Shown here: in pieces, positions 53,831 to 64,000 of the stretch | Numbering within the stretch: position 1 is the first letter of the stretch | How the letters are laid out: each line of letters starts with the position of its first letter | Source: Pontederia crassipes | Taxonomy: Eukaryota; Streptophyta; Magnoliopsida; Commelinales; Pontederiaceae | Assembly: GCA_030549335.1 (NCBI GenBank) | Contig: CM060186.1 | Span: forward strand, 18,467,189 to 18,531,188 | DNA: 64,000 nucleotides | Reading direction: 5' to 3' | The notes under the pieces: model-generated | Told to the model about the DNA's origin: nothing | The model's database searches: none | Seen by the model: only the letters and a program-made list of their open reading frames with translations | Made by a program: the position numbers and the translations under genes

Positions 53831-55856
53831 TGTAACGCCCCCAAATCGACCCCCGCCACGTGGCGAAAACCAACCTGGAGACGCTACGACATGCTATAAC
53901 TTTGACCATATCTCAGTCAAGAACCGAGACACGTCAGCGGAAGAAAAGAAATAAGGATAAAAGATAATTTTAAATATGTGGAAGTCTAAAAGTGACTATA
54001 TCGTTGCTAAAGAAATAAAATAAGTTCTACATCATGAATCCAAAATGCGGAAGGTAAACGAAAACTAAATAACACTCTAAAAATCCTATGGTTCATGTGT
54101 TGTCCTATCGCCAGAGCTTCATCACCACATGCCTACTCCACCACGTTACTGACCTGGTCCTGTGAAAATCAGACACAGGGGAGGAGGTCCTCCCGTAAGC
54201 TTTACAGCCTAGTGGGGAATCACATGATATACAATGCATGACATGAATATAATAATCAGCGGTAAATAATCATGCTTAACTTGAACGTGAAAGATAACAT
54301 GTCAGTATCATGGATCATAATATGGATAAGATCAGAGGATATCATGAATCAGGAGAGTAACATGATGACTAATAAACATGAACTTATAGTATACTTGAAA
54401 ATCATGACAGTAGCTTGACTTGACTTTACTTGAACATGCTTCTTGATCTTGGTTATTAATTAACAATCAGGATGACTTTGAGTGCCTTTAGTTCTTGGGG
54501 TATGCCCAGCAAATGATACGGCCTTGTGCGGATCAATGAGTGATCAAACCATGATCAAGGGAGCGACCCTTATCTTGATACACTTGGCTTGAACTGACAA
54601 CTCATCATTAATTTTTCATCTGAACTTATTAATCGCTTTTAACAACTTGTGGCTCTTTGTTCTTGATTTCATGGATACGATAAGATCAATGCGAAATAAA
54701 TCAATAAGGGAGTAAATCATGTAAATCAGTGAGGGATCTCTGTGGGGTTAGACAATAGGATCAATCATATATATATAAATACTATTTGGATAAAAAGGAA
54801 AATAATTAATAAGTATAATGAAAGGTTTTTTGGGAAATCAGTCGACCGGTAGTTTGTTGATCAATCGACCGGTCTATTAAGATCGGTCGACCGATAGGTC
54901 AAGTCGGGTTTAATTGGTTCGGTCGATCCGTTCGATTGAACGGTCGACCAGTGGGCAAGGATCGGTCGACTGGTGATAGGGATCGGTCGACCGGTTGACA
55001 TGTGCAGAAAGCGTTTGTACGCAACTTATCGGTCGACCGATTGCCGCGATGCATACGGGTCGATCAACCAGTCGGCGTCCTGAAAACTTGCAGAACACTC
55101 GAATTTCATAAATTCTTCGGTGTAATCTCCATCTAACCTAATTCCTATCACTAGCAAATCAATCACATAACAATAGATCAACAAACAATGAATTATGCAT
55201 GCAAATAATCAATCAATCAATGAATTCAAGAAAATCAAGCAAGGCAAAACAAGGAACTTGAACCATCTTTTCCTCTTCTTCTTTACTTGTACGATTAGGG
55301 CATGATTTAACATTATTCAGGGGTCATGCACGATGATTTCGATTCACCCACCTCAGTTTGCGATCAATCCGTCTTTCCGTTCGTCGAAAAATCGATCCCG
55401 GCGCCCTCCCCTCTGTTTCCTACATTTTCTGCCCATGTTCTTGTTCTTTTCTTTTGCCGCCTTCAATCCAAACGGTGCAAAGGGCTACGTAAGGAAAAGC
55501 GAAGGGATCAGATAGAGAGAAAGAGAAGACCCTGCCTACCCTTGCACCAAGAACAACAATCATATTGCTCCTATTTCTGCTCATGCACGAAGAAGAACGA
55601 GAGGGAGGCAGAACAGGGAGAGGGTCGTGACTTTTGCCAAGGAAGAAAGAGGTTTAACTAATTTGTCTCATCTTATATTTAAAACCGTACGTGCGGGCTC
55701 CCCGTATATAACCTCTCTCTCCTAAACAAATCTAATGAGATCAGATTTAAACTTTTCCTTTACCAACTTTGAGTGGCATTGGGCCTTTTGTTTCTTTCTC
55801 TTGGCCATGCGGTTAAAATTCTAGTTCTTTTTCCTTTTTTTTTGTTGGTTGTTACA
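53831..55856 (-). repeat. Tekay-like 5' LTR with an insertion in its TATA box
   Basis: 2026 bp, the promoter LTR for the minus-strand element. Compared with the other LTR, 26 extra bases (55679-55704, 'ttaaaaccgtacgtgcgggc' plus tccccg) interrupt the TATATAA box and are flanked by TATAT on both sides, like a 5-bp target duplication. It also lacks one GTCGACCGG unit and the CATAATATTGAC segment found at about 47200. Confidence 0.93.
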
Positions 55857-55861
55857 ATATA

Positions 55862-57363
55862 TGTCTTGGCTCAAACAAAGTCAAATCAACAATGTATAGT
55901 TGTGCGTTAATCATGGCGTAAAATAAAGTTCAGAAAATTAAAACATGTCGGGCGTCAAATCTATGTAAAATTAATGTCACGGCCGAAAGAAGACCACTAT
56001 CGAAAGCCAACAAGTTCTGTTCTTATCAAAAAATAAATGATAAATCAAAACTTTTATCTAAAAAAAAAAGAAAATGATCAGTTTACTTACAAAAAAAGTT
56101 AAAATATAAAAATAAAAATGAGTAAAAGTTATTTACAGTAATTATAAAAACTTAATTACAACTAAATATAATTACAAAACTATTTACAGAAAATATTTTT
56201 GCATCTCCTATAATTTATAAAAATTAGAAATTAACTAATAAAATATTTCCTAGTAATGTCGCCAAAAACTTAATGCGTAAAATGAAGTATCAAAATAAAA
56301 TCGCTAGCAAGTGCACTAATCGCTCAGGTAATATAGTAAAAGGAGTAAAGAGCATCGAACCCACGAGAAATATTATTAATTCAATATATGAACTTATAAA
56401 TTAATAAAAAAAGGAAAAATATAGGTTTTGAAAATAAGTTTATAAAATAGATATTAAAAACTAAGATAATAGTGTTGAAGTTAGGTCTTAGGATAATAAC
56501 AAATTAAGGATAAATATGTGAACCAGAAAAGATAAATTAAAGTTCTTAAAATGGATTAGAATTTTTTTAAGTTATTAATTTGACAAGATTAAAATCACAA
56601 AATCCGTAATTCCATTCTTTAATCAAGCAAACCAAACTATCTTAAATTTAATTAAAAATGAAGTCCCACAAATTGGTATTCATCCAGTTGAGATTAAAAC
56701 TAAAATATATTAATATGAAAATCTTAGACTATTAATCACTCCACAAACTAGTATAGATTAACAGACCACACAGATCATAGACTAATTTTTTTGCTTTTAT
56801 TTGCATTCAAGTATATTAATCTTATAAAAAAATTAGAATAGATTTTGGATGATTTTATTGATTAAATATTATTTAGAAAAAATGTAATATTCAATACTAA
56901 AAAAATATTTTATGAGTACATTCTTTATTCTTTCTAGAGTTTTATTCATAATATATGAAATAGAGTTTTTAGCAAAAGACTTCGAGTGTGGTGCGAAGCA
57001 CTATTGACAATCACAAATGAAAGTGTGCAACGTTCCTTAGCAACGGCATATAACTTGACTCACATAAAATGTGTATAGAGAATGGAATGTGATTTAAAAT
57101 CGGCGCACTTAGTATAAAAAGGGTCAAGTATGAGAGGCAATCATCCCAAGTCGAATGTCTACTCCTTACACTAGCACATTGCTCTTGAACATAGAGAAAA
57201 TATTAAATTAAGTCTTAAAATTTATAATTTCTCTACATCATCAAAATGTGATCCGCAAGTATACGGAACATCATTATAGTGCTTGAGGTTCGATCTATGG
57301 GAGATTACTTCGTGAAATCTTCAAAAGAGAATCTTTAAATTACCAATGGATCTAACCTTCAGA
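55862..57363. other. AT-rich DNA with Athila/Tat-style LTR scraps
   Basis: No gene is visible. 'gctagcaagtgcactaatcg' at 56302 and CCGCAAGTATACGG near 57252 are phrases from Athila/Tat LTR ends, but complete LTR boundaries could not be drawn. 56785-56960 is a near-copy of 61530-61696. Confidence 0.5.
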
Positions 57364-57371
57364 ATTACAGA

Positions 57372-58105
57372 TAGGGCTGAGCACGGTCGACCTGGACCGC
57401 ACCAACCCAAAAAATAGAGAAAATAACCCGGCCTGGATCAAATCCGAGCCAAAATCGGATCCAAATGATAGAAAATTTGACGGATTTCGGGTCAGGACCG
57501 GGTTTGCCATCCCAATACCTGACCCAGATTACTTGTGCCGTATATAAGCCCCATTCCACACGTTTTTCTCATTTCACCCTCTTACTTTCTCTCTCCCATC
57601 TCTCTCTCCGTCTCTCGCCCTCTCCCTCTCATCTCCCTCTCTCTCTCACACTCTCCCTCTCTCTCATGGTGACGACGGCAGCGGCAGCGACGACGACTCC
57701 GACTGACCTCCCTCTCCTGACTCCCTCTCTCTCTCTACTCGGTCACAGGAGCGCCACAATCCGACACTTGGCGCCATGATCTGGCGCCTGGCGGCCGATC
57801 CGGCTGCCTAGAGGTCGGATCTAGAGTGGCCAGATCCGGCGTCGGATCGGCCCCCAGGTGAGCTGATCCTGCTGCCTGGCGTCGGATCTGGCCACTGGGG
57901 CCGATCTTCGACGTCTGCCTTCCATGTTTCTTGATAGTTCTCGGCCGCAACTCAGTGACATTCCCGAATTGTCGGGTCTGACCCAGAACCGGATCCGGTC
58001 GGGTTCAGGTCTGGTATCGGGTCGAAAAATTTTTGACTCGACATAATTCGGGTTGGGACCGGGTCCGCTTAGACCCAAACCCGGTCCCGAGTTTGCTCAG
58101 TCCTA
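57372..58105 (+). mobile_element. hAT element (734 bp) with a TATA box, CT-rich leader and short ORF
   Basis: The terminal repeats are TAGGGCTGAGCA and, reverse-complemented, TAGGACTGAGCA, with a perfect 8-bp duplication ATTACAGA (57364-57371, 58106-58113). Subterminal parts repeat GGACCGGGTT-type words. The middle has TATATAAG at 57541, a CT-rich leader of about 110 bp and ATG at 57666 opening a 38-codon Ala/Thr-rich frame, then GC-rich CGGCGTCGGATCGG words. No transposase. Confidence 0.92.
57541..57779 (+). promoter_or_regulatory. Promoter-like block inside the hAT element
   Basis: TATATAAG at 57541-57548, a CT-rich tract (57567-57665) and ATG at 57666. The frame ends at TGA near 57780. 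It has the look of a plant core promoter with a pyrimidine patch and 5' leader, carried by a transposon. Confidence 0.5.
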
Positions 58106-58253
58106 ATTACAGACGGATCTTCAAATTTTCGTCGGTAGTAGAGAAGGACTTCCTGACCTTTGGTATTTTGTCCGTTCCAAATGCCATCGAAAAATATGAA
58201 GGATTCTTGTCCATTGCAAATCATCATCGCCACTAGGCCATTTTCTTGTAGTG
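58106..58253. mobile_element. CACTA right-end fragment
   Basis: It ends GGCCATTTTCTTGTAGTG with subterminal words tttcgtcggtag and atgccatcgaaaaa before it. The left part is not present; the hAT element inserted just at its upstream edge. Flanking TTT follows at 58254. Confidence 0.7.
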
Positions 58254-58389
58254 TTTGCTTGAATTACTAGTCTCAAGGCCATTAGAATGCTTTTAGTTGT
58301 TGCATGATTTAAGAGTTTTAAACGTTTTCAAATGGATATAAAATTGATTTTTCTGAATAGTTTTATAATTGTAAAAGTTTATGTCGAAC

Positions 58390-58795
58390 AACATCAAGGT
58401 TTTGAAAGTGTGAATATTCCTAATCATGAGTTTAAAGCCATGTACTCAAACAAGCTTCTAGAGTTAGATATGAAGTAAGAAAAAGTTTACAAGACTATTT
58501 TTTAAGCATTTGAATGAAGACATATTGATAGTACATATTTATGTGTATGATATTGTATATGGATTTCTTAATGCAAAATTGAGTAGAAAGTTTGAACCTA
58601 TTATGTAAATAAATTTGGAATGAGTATGGTAGGTAAGGTCACATTTTTATAGGACCGCAAGACAAACGAATCGAAGATAGAGATCTTTCTCAACCAAGAA
58701 AAATATACAAGAGAGTTGATTAAGAGATTTGGAATGAATGAGCGCAAGCCAAGTTCAACCCCTATGAGCACCTCAACCAAATAGGATAAGGATAT
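58390..58795 (+). pseudogene. Copia (SIRE/Maximus-like) reverse transcriptase fragment
   Basis: The plus strand reads EQHQGFESVNIPNHEFKAMY, then with frame changes YLCVYDIVYGFLNAKL in the position of the YVDD box, MSMVGKVTFL, stop, and IFLNQEKYTRELIKRFGMNE followed by KPSSTPMSTSTK. This follows the copia order PPGFE...PNHVFKL...YVDDI...MSMMGEL.FFLGLQ...YI.ELLKRF. It is an isolated remnant, ended by CACTA E at 58796. Confidence 0.8.
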
Positions 58796-60550
58796 CACTA
58801 CAAGAAAATTGTAGATTAGCGACGCATATTAGCGACTTCAAAAGTTGGATTGAAGAAACGCGATGCTAATTGCCTCTCTGTAGCAGTAATTATCATCGCA
58901 TTTGCGTTCCCTAAGATCGATGCTAAACTTGGCGTCCTCTCGGCACTACGCCTTCACTAATATCACGTGCCAAAAAATGCAAATGCACGGTAAACTATAA
59001 CGCTACATTGGAGTCAACATTTGTGATGCTAAAGTATGCCAAAATTCGACGCTATTGTGGCCCTTTCATAGTGGCATCGGCAACCGGCGACACCATTGGG
59101 AAGCCAATGCGTCGCTATTTTGACTGTGGCGCCATAGCGACGCTAATGTGGCGCATCCTTAATACAGGTATTAGTTATTAATAATAAATTGATTGAATGT
59201 ACACAAATAGAAATACACACATGTATATGTTTAAATAGAAATACATATATATATACTTATATTGATTTGTATTTGAGTAGGTAATGGAAATTTGTATAAG
59301 TATATATGTTACCTATACTATAGTTTAACAAATAAATAGATTAAATACTAATTATAAATGTATTCCTAGATATACATAAATACAAACACATATATGTACA
59401 TAGATACAAGTATACATATATACTAATGATAAATATATTCCTCAATGTATATAAACACAAATGTACATGTGTGTGTGTACATATATGGATATATATACAT
59501 ATTGATATAATTAGGTAATGTAAACTTATATATAAATTTGTTACTATAAATATTATATATATGTATAAATAGTTCATCTAATTTGAAAACTACACGTACA
59601 TATATACACATATTTCAATATATAATTTATATATATAACATATATCATATCTCAATTATCTATAAATTAATCCAAATATTTTCAAGTTAATTATCTATAA
59701 ATTATATTTTATCTCCTTAATTATAAAACTATGAGAATTTAATTAAGGGACATAATTTTCTCCATAGTTTAATTAGAAAAAATAAAAAATTAACAGAACA
59801 ACATCATTGTAGTCTCGAATTAGCGTCGTATGACAATACTAATTTAGTGTCACAACAACACCTCTTTAGGATCGCCATTGAAACCATTTTCTTTAAATTA
59901 TTCATTTGACGCCATTTGAACGATGAACTAAGGTCACGCATTTTGCGTCGCTACTTTATATTGAATCCAATTTCTTTTACTTATTTTTTCAATACCAATG
60001 TAGCGTCGTATCATTTCGTGATGTTAAAAATTTTACCTTAAATTCCTAACCTCTCTTTTCGTTTTAAAATTTTACCTCAATGGCGTCGACGTACCCTGCC
60101 ATCATCCATTGTCCGACAACGCCGCGTCATTGTTCGCCATTGTTGTCACCATTGTCATTGCCAATGCCGAAACACCTACCATTTTGTGTCCTCCTTCCAT
60201 GGACGTCCATTGTGAAGCCCCTCGACACCCAAACACTCATCATCACTGCATCTGTCCTCGCCGCCATCCTGCTCTCTCTCTCTTTCTCAGTCTCAAGGTG
60301 ATGGTTCCTTCCCCATGGGTCCTGTTCATCTTTTGGAACGAAATTGAGAGCCCTTTGGTTGCCAACCATGGCCGTGATGGCCCGCTTTTGTTATTTGATT
60401 CTGGATTCCATTTGTGATTTCAACCTTGCCAAAGGTGTGCTGGAAACGACATGGAGCTTTTCTTTTGAACATTTCATCCTTTTCAATTCCGTCAATTACA
60501 AGGAAATTTGCTGGTTTTCGATTCATTTGTTGTTCTACTAATTAATTTTT
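58796..60550. mobile_element. CACTA element E, left end and body
   Basis: It starts CACTACAAGAAAATTG followed by subterminal AGCGACGC and GCGTCGCTA words (58820-59160). A long AT-rich part with TATACATATA words follows, then a second cluster of GCGTCG words (59820-60010) and an ATGGCGTCGACG start at 60080 opening a 73-codon frame of low complexity. The matching right end GTAGTG was not found, so 60550 is only where the GC-rich part ends. Confidence 0.55.
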
Positions 60551-61696
60551 ATATTGACAAGTTACGATGGTCAATTCCCTTTTTTTTACATTTAACCAGA
60601 AGTCTAAAAACAGAGGCTTATCTCTTTTTTTCATCAGAAGCCACAATTCAACATGACAAATTTGGTAAAAACGTCTGTTAATAGGATATTAAAGAAAGAA
60701 ATGTACATGGATTACAATGTACAGAGAATAATATTAATGTAGATATATTCACCAGTAATCAGTAATTGCCGTAGCTAATTAGCCTTGATAGTTGAATTGC
60801 AAGCAGTGTTTTTAAAATGACCGACCAGTTTGATCGGTTCAACCGCGAACTTATTGCATTTTTCTTCAAAATCAGAAATGAAAAAAAATCAGTTCAATCC
60901 AGTTTTTCAATTTTTGTATTAAAAAAAAGCAAAACATTAAGAATTTCAATGGTGAATGAAATGAAAATAGAAAGACAATGGATTATTATCAAAAGTAAAA
61001 ATTGGTTCAGCCAAGTGTTTATTTTTCTATTAGAAAACGTAAAATTAGAAATTTGAATGATAGAATCAAATAAAAAAGGAAAGAAATAAGTAATTTTTAA
61101 AGGAGAAAAAGGTAGGTGATGAGGTATAAATAAAGTGAGAAATTTAAGGAGAAAATGAAGTGAGACATTTAAGGAGGAAAAAAAGGAAGTGAGAGAAAAA
61201 GTAAATTGAATGAAGAAGGAGAAATAATTTAATAAAAAGATATGAAAAGGAAAGTTATTGACCTAAGTAATAATTAAATTTTAAAAAATTAACAGCAAAA
61301 ATGAAAGAATAAAAGTATTTATAAATTAAAAGAATAGGGATCAATTTCATTCTTTAATTTTTCTTTATGTTAAATAATTTATTCAGTTTTTCATAATATT
61401 TATATTATAATAATAAATTTAAATAAAATTAAATTATTCAACTTACTACCTTTTAAATATAATGGATTTCAAGAATGAACATATTTTTAATAGTATAAAT
61501 ATTTCATATTATTTTAATATAATGAGTCTAATTTTTTTGTTTTATTTGCATTCAATTATATTAATCTTATAAAAAAATTAGAATAGATTTTGGATGATTA
61601 TATTAATTAAATATAATTTATAAATATTTAATATTCAATACTAAAAAATATTTTGTGAGTACTTTTTATATTCTTTCTAGAGTTTTATTCATAATA
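60551..61696. other. AT-rich stretch, no gene
   Basis: Purine-rich low-complexity DNA (61050-61250) and AT-rich DNA. 61530-61696 is a near-copy of 56785-56960, sharing 'ttagaatagattttggatga' and TTCTTTCTAGAGTTTTATTC. Confidence 0.6.
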
Positions 61697-61725
61697 CTAT
61701 TATATATCCCGCACGACGTGCGGAT
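61697..61725 (-). mobile_element. Probable Helitron 3' end with hairpin
   Basis: On the minus strand, CCGCAC-GTC-GTGCGG (stem 6, loop 3) is followed by a short AT stretch and ends TAATAG before a T. The boundary is set by comparison: the repeat copy at 56785-56960 continues past CATAATA without this sequence. Helitrons end in a hairpin plus CTRR and insert before T; here the last four bases are ATAG, so the fit is imperfect. The 5' end, to the right, was not found. Confidence 0.45.
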
Positions 61726-63826
61726 AGCATAAAAATATATATATCGCAACTACTACAAACATGTGTCATTAGAAAATTATTTTATTTAAATTTTATAAAA
61801 TTATATATAATTATTCTATTGTAACTTTTTAAAAATAATAGTATATTATTCATATAGGATTTAGATCATAAATTTATAAATTATGCAATACAATTTGATG
61901 ACGTTTTCATATAAGAGTTTTGACACTCTAATTATCCTGGAATCTAATTTTCGTATCCAATTTCAATTTCATTACATATACGTGTTTTATTTTCGAATAA
62001 TTATTATAATATTAACCTGACTATGAACAACTTTTAAAATTTGGATTCATTATTTAGTCATCAAATTCTTTTTACCATGACTTAGAAATTATAAATGAAA
62101 AAATATGTCTATTAAAAATATAGCATTTTTTATATAAAAACAGAAATAAAAAACTTATCAGAATATAAAATATATTTTCTACAAACTTGTTTTGCCTCTA
62201 AAATAATAATAGGGTATAATATTATTTTGTCTAGATTGACTTTTATAATGCAATCCAGAAAGACATGATATTAAATTAAAAAGAATTAAAAACATTTGTC
62301 TCATTTCCCATACACAATATTATTACATGTGCATTATATTTATTTTCTAAGTTTAATGTATGATTTAGAAGTTTGACGTACATGGTCTATGAAATTTATC
62401 TTAAAGTAGAATATATGTAATTTTTTATTTTTCTACTATTGAAGAAAAAAATTATATAATAATGAGCTAATTCATATAAATAAAAATACTTAAGAAAATG
62501 ATAAAAAATAATTTAAAAAATAAATTAATATAAACAAATAAACATTATAAAAACTAATTCGATAAATAGTTCTCTCATTTGGATAAATGAAACAGGTCAA
62601 GAAATCATTTAATGAAAAGACACAGGGAAGCAAATAATATTGATGGCCTCTTCTATAAATTTTAAGAATAGATCATTCTATATAAAGTTGTAGATTAAAT
62701 TTAAGCTATTCAAAATAAAAATAACTTTTTGATACTTCTTTTTTATAAATTCACGCTAAGACATTATATCGTATAAATAGTGATTCGTTTATATAAGAAA
62801 TAAATATCAATTAAGAGTGTGCCTATATCTTGTAAGTTCTAGTGACAGTACTTTTTTTTTTTGTTCTTATACACCGTTACACTCAACACTCGAAAAGGAA
62901 GTAATAATTGAATGCAACGTGTTCGAAATGTTTGTATTCTTTCCGTGCTATATGAGTTTCAATGCAACACATTTATGCATTCATAGGCGCATAGCTTTAG
63001 ATAAAAAAAAGGGGATGCATCTTTAATAGTTTATAATTATATAATAATTAATGAAAACTATAAGAAAATGACAGGAATTTAATACTAAAAAAATATATCA
63101 CAAAACACATAACACATTGAGAAGAGAAGAAAAATAACTGATTGATACAAAGAATAATATTTCAATTATCAAGATCCAAGGTATCTGATACTTGTAATGG
63201 ATATTTTCATTGTGTCAAACAACATACTTAAATGAAGGTCCCAAAGTGCCACCATCTCTTTATATAGATGTCAATAAGAACAATTATGCATTCATGTTTT
63301 CCACAAAACTGCAAAGTTGCAGTTGCCTATGCGTATGGATTCTTCATGTCTTATGCAGTTAAGGTCCATATTGCAATCTCACATTATTATAATATTTATC
63401 TCTTTTTATATTTGTAAAGTCTGACATTGAGTACGTAATATTTTTATAATATTGTAATAATTTCCTATTTTTATTACAATGGCATATTTATATTAGTATA
63501 AAATAAAAATAACTTTTAAATTTTATAATTGTATGAAGTATTATTATGTTAACATTTTTATTAGTTATAATGTGTTTAAGGCACGTATTCATTTGCTCGC
63601 CAGTTCTATCAAAATCTTATCTGTAACTATTAGCACAAAATATATTTGTTTAGGTTACTATAAGTCTTTAACTATTTAATTGATTATTAAAATGAATTAC
63701 CTAATTTTTTAAAAAGTTTTATAATTATTACGTCATGGACGCGTATTATTTAGTTACTAAATTCAGTTACGAAAATGTTAAAAAAAAGATAGTTATTTAG
63801 TATCAAAAAGAGCATGCCATTTTTTT

Positions 63827-63828
<2 letters not shown>
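61726..63828. other. Very AT-rich stretch, no gene
   Basis: No frame longer than about 70 codons, no domain, no clear element ends. It may be the body of the Helitron whose end lies at 61697. Confidence 0.55.

Positions 63829-63882
<54 letters not shown>
63829..63882. repeat. (TA)n microsatellite
   Basis: About 27 uninterrupted TA units. The remaining 118 bases to the window end are AT-rich with no feature. Confidence 0.95.
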
Positions 63883-63886
<4 letters not shown>

Positions 63887-64000
63887 TTCAGATTTTTTTA
63901 TCTATTATTAATTCATTATCACAATTATAATTTAATTCTTTAAATGTATTGTGTATCTTTTCTATAGGATTTTAACATTTTCCTTTGGAAATTAATTATA

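Larger units (their letters stand above)
47126..55856 (-). mobile_element. Tekay-like chromovirus (Ty3/gypsy), complete, 8.7 kb
   Basis: The LTRs are 47126-49152 and 53831-55856 (2027 and 2026 bp), with TGTAAC...GTTACA ends and a perfect 5-bp duplication ATATA (47121-47125, 55857-55861). Coding is on the minus strand, so the right LTR is the 5' LTR. The order is gag, protease, reverse transcriptase, RNase H, integrase and a chromodomain-like tail. The internal genes carry stops, frameshifts and an integrase deletion, so it depends on other copies. LTRs look about 95-97 percent identical by eye, suggesting the youngest large insertion here. Confidence 0.95.

Noticed and set aside
59341..59611. 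Tyr/Ile-rich minus-strand frames as membrane proteins
   Set aside because: They come from TATACATATA-type simple sequence and show no codon structure.

Overview
This is nuclear DNA of a flowering plant, most likely a eudicot. It carries intron-containing plant genes (an ankyrin-repeat/PGG gene of the ACD6/ITN1 type and a LEO1-like gene) inside a dense nest of plant transposons: Athila, Tekay-like chromovirus, SIRE/Maximus-like and other copia LTR elements, CACTA, MULE, hAT and probably Helitron. No RNA gene, CRISPR array or prokaryotic operon is visible. No gene in the window looks fully intact.

Layout. 1-2.14 kb: tail of a decayed LTR with short palindromic repeats. 2.2-9.6 kb: the ankyrin/PGG gene in seven exons. 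It is broken by a 266-bp hAT MITE inside exon 2, by an intron-phase clash before the last exon, and by an in-frame TAG. 9.6-12.9 kb: an internally deleted copia element (perfect 5-bp duplication GATTT) in the gene's 3' region. 13.2-15.4 kb: CACTA elements, one inside another. 16.0 kb: last exon of an alpha/beta-hydrolase. 16.7-29.2 kb: three exons of a LEO1-like gene on the minus strand, pulled apart by a 10.9-kb Athila element (17694-28589, duplication CATTC). 29.4-30.6 kb: SIRE/Maximus-like solo LTR (duplication AAAGC). 30.8-33 kb: decayed CACTA transposase. 34.1-38.4 kb: three-level nest, a MULE (9-bp duplication TATTTAATA) holding a solo LTR that itself holds a small CACTA. 39.6-42.5 and 46.4-46.7 kb: scattered copies of the ankyrin gene's 3' end, one cut by another solo LTR. 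42.5-46.4 kb: a CACTA left end and unassigned DNA. 47.1-55.9 kb: complete Tekay-like element on the minus strand (duplication ATATA). 55.9-64 kb: LTR and copia debris, a 734-bp hAT element with a gene-start-like interior, another CACTA, a probable Helitron end, and AT-rich DNA.

How the parts relate. The locus was once an ankyrin/PGG gene cluster next to a hydrolase and LEO1, and transposons then landed in introns, exons and each other. Two patterns cut across element families. First, non-autonomous elements of different superfamilies (CACTA, hAT and one unassigned TIR element) share a gene-start-like block: CT-rich tract, usually after a TATA box, then GC-rich DNA with reiterated GCCGGATC-type words. 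Second, LTRs of unrelated families each carry a cluster of a short self-complementary GC-rich word. These are the best candidates for something not yet described; both come from reading by eye and need computed alignments.
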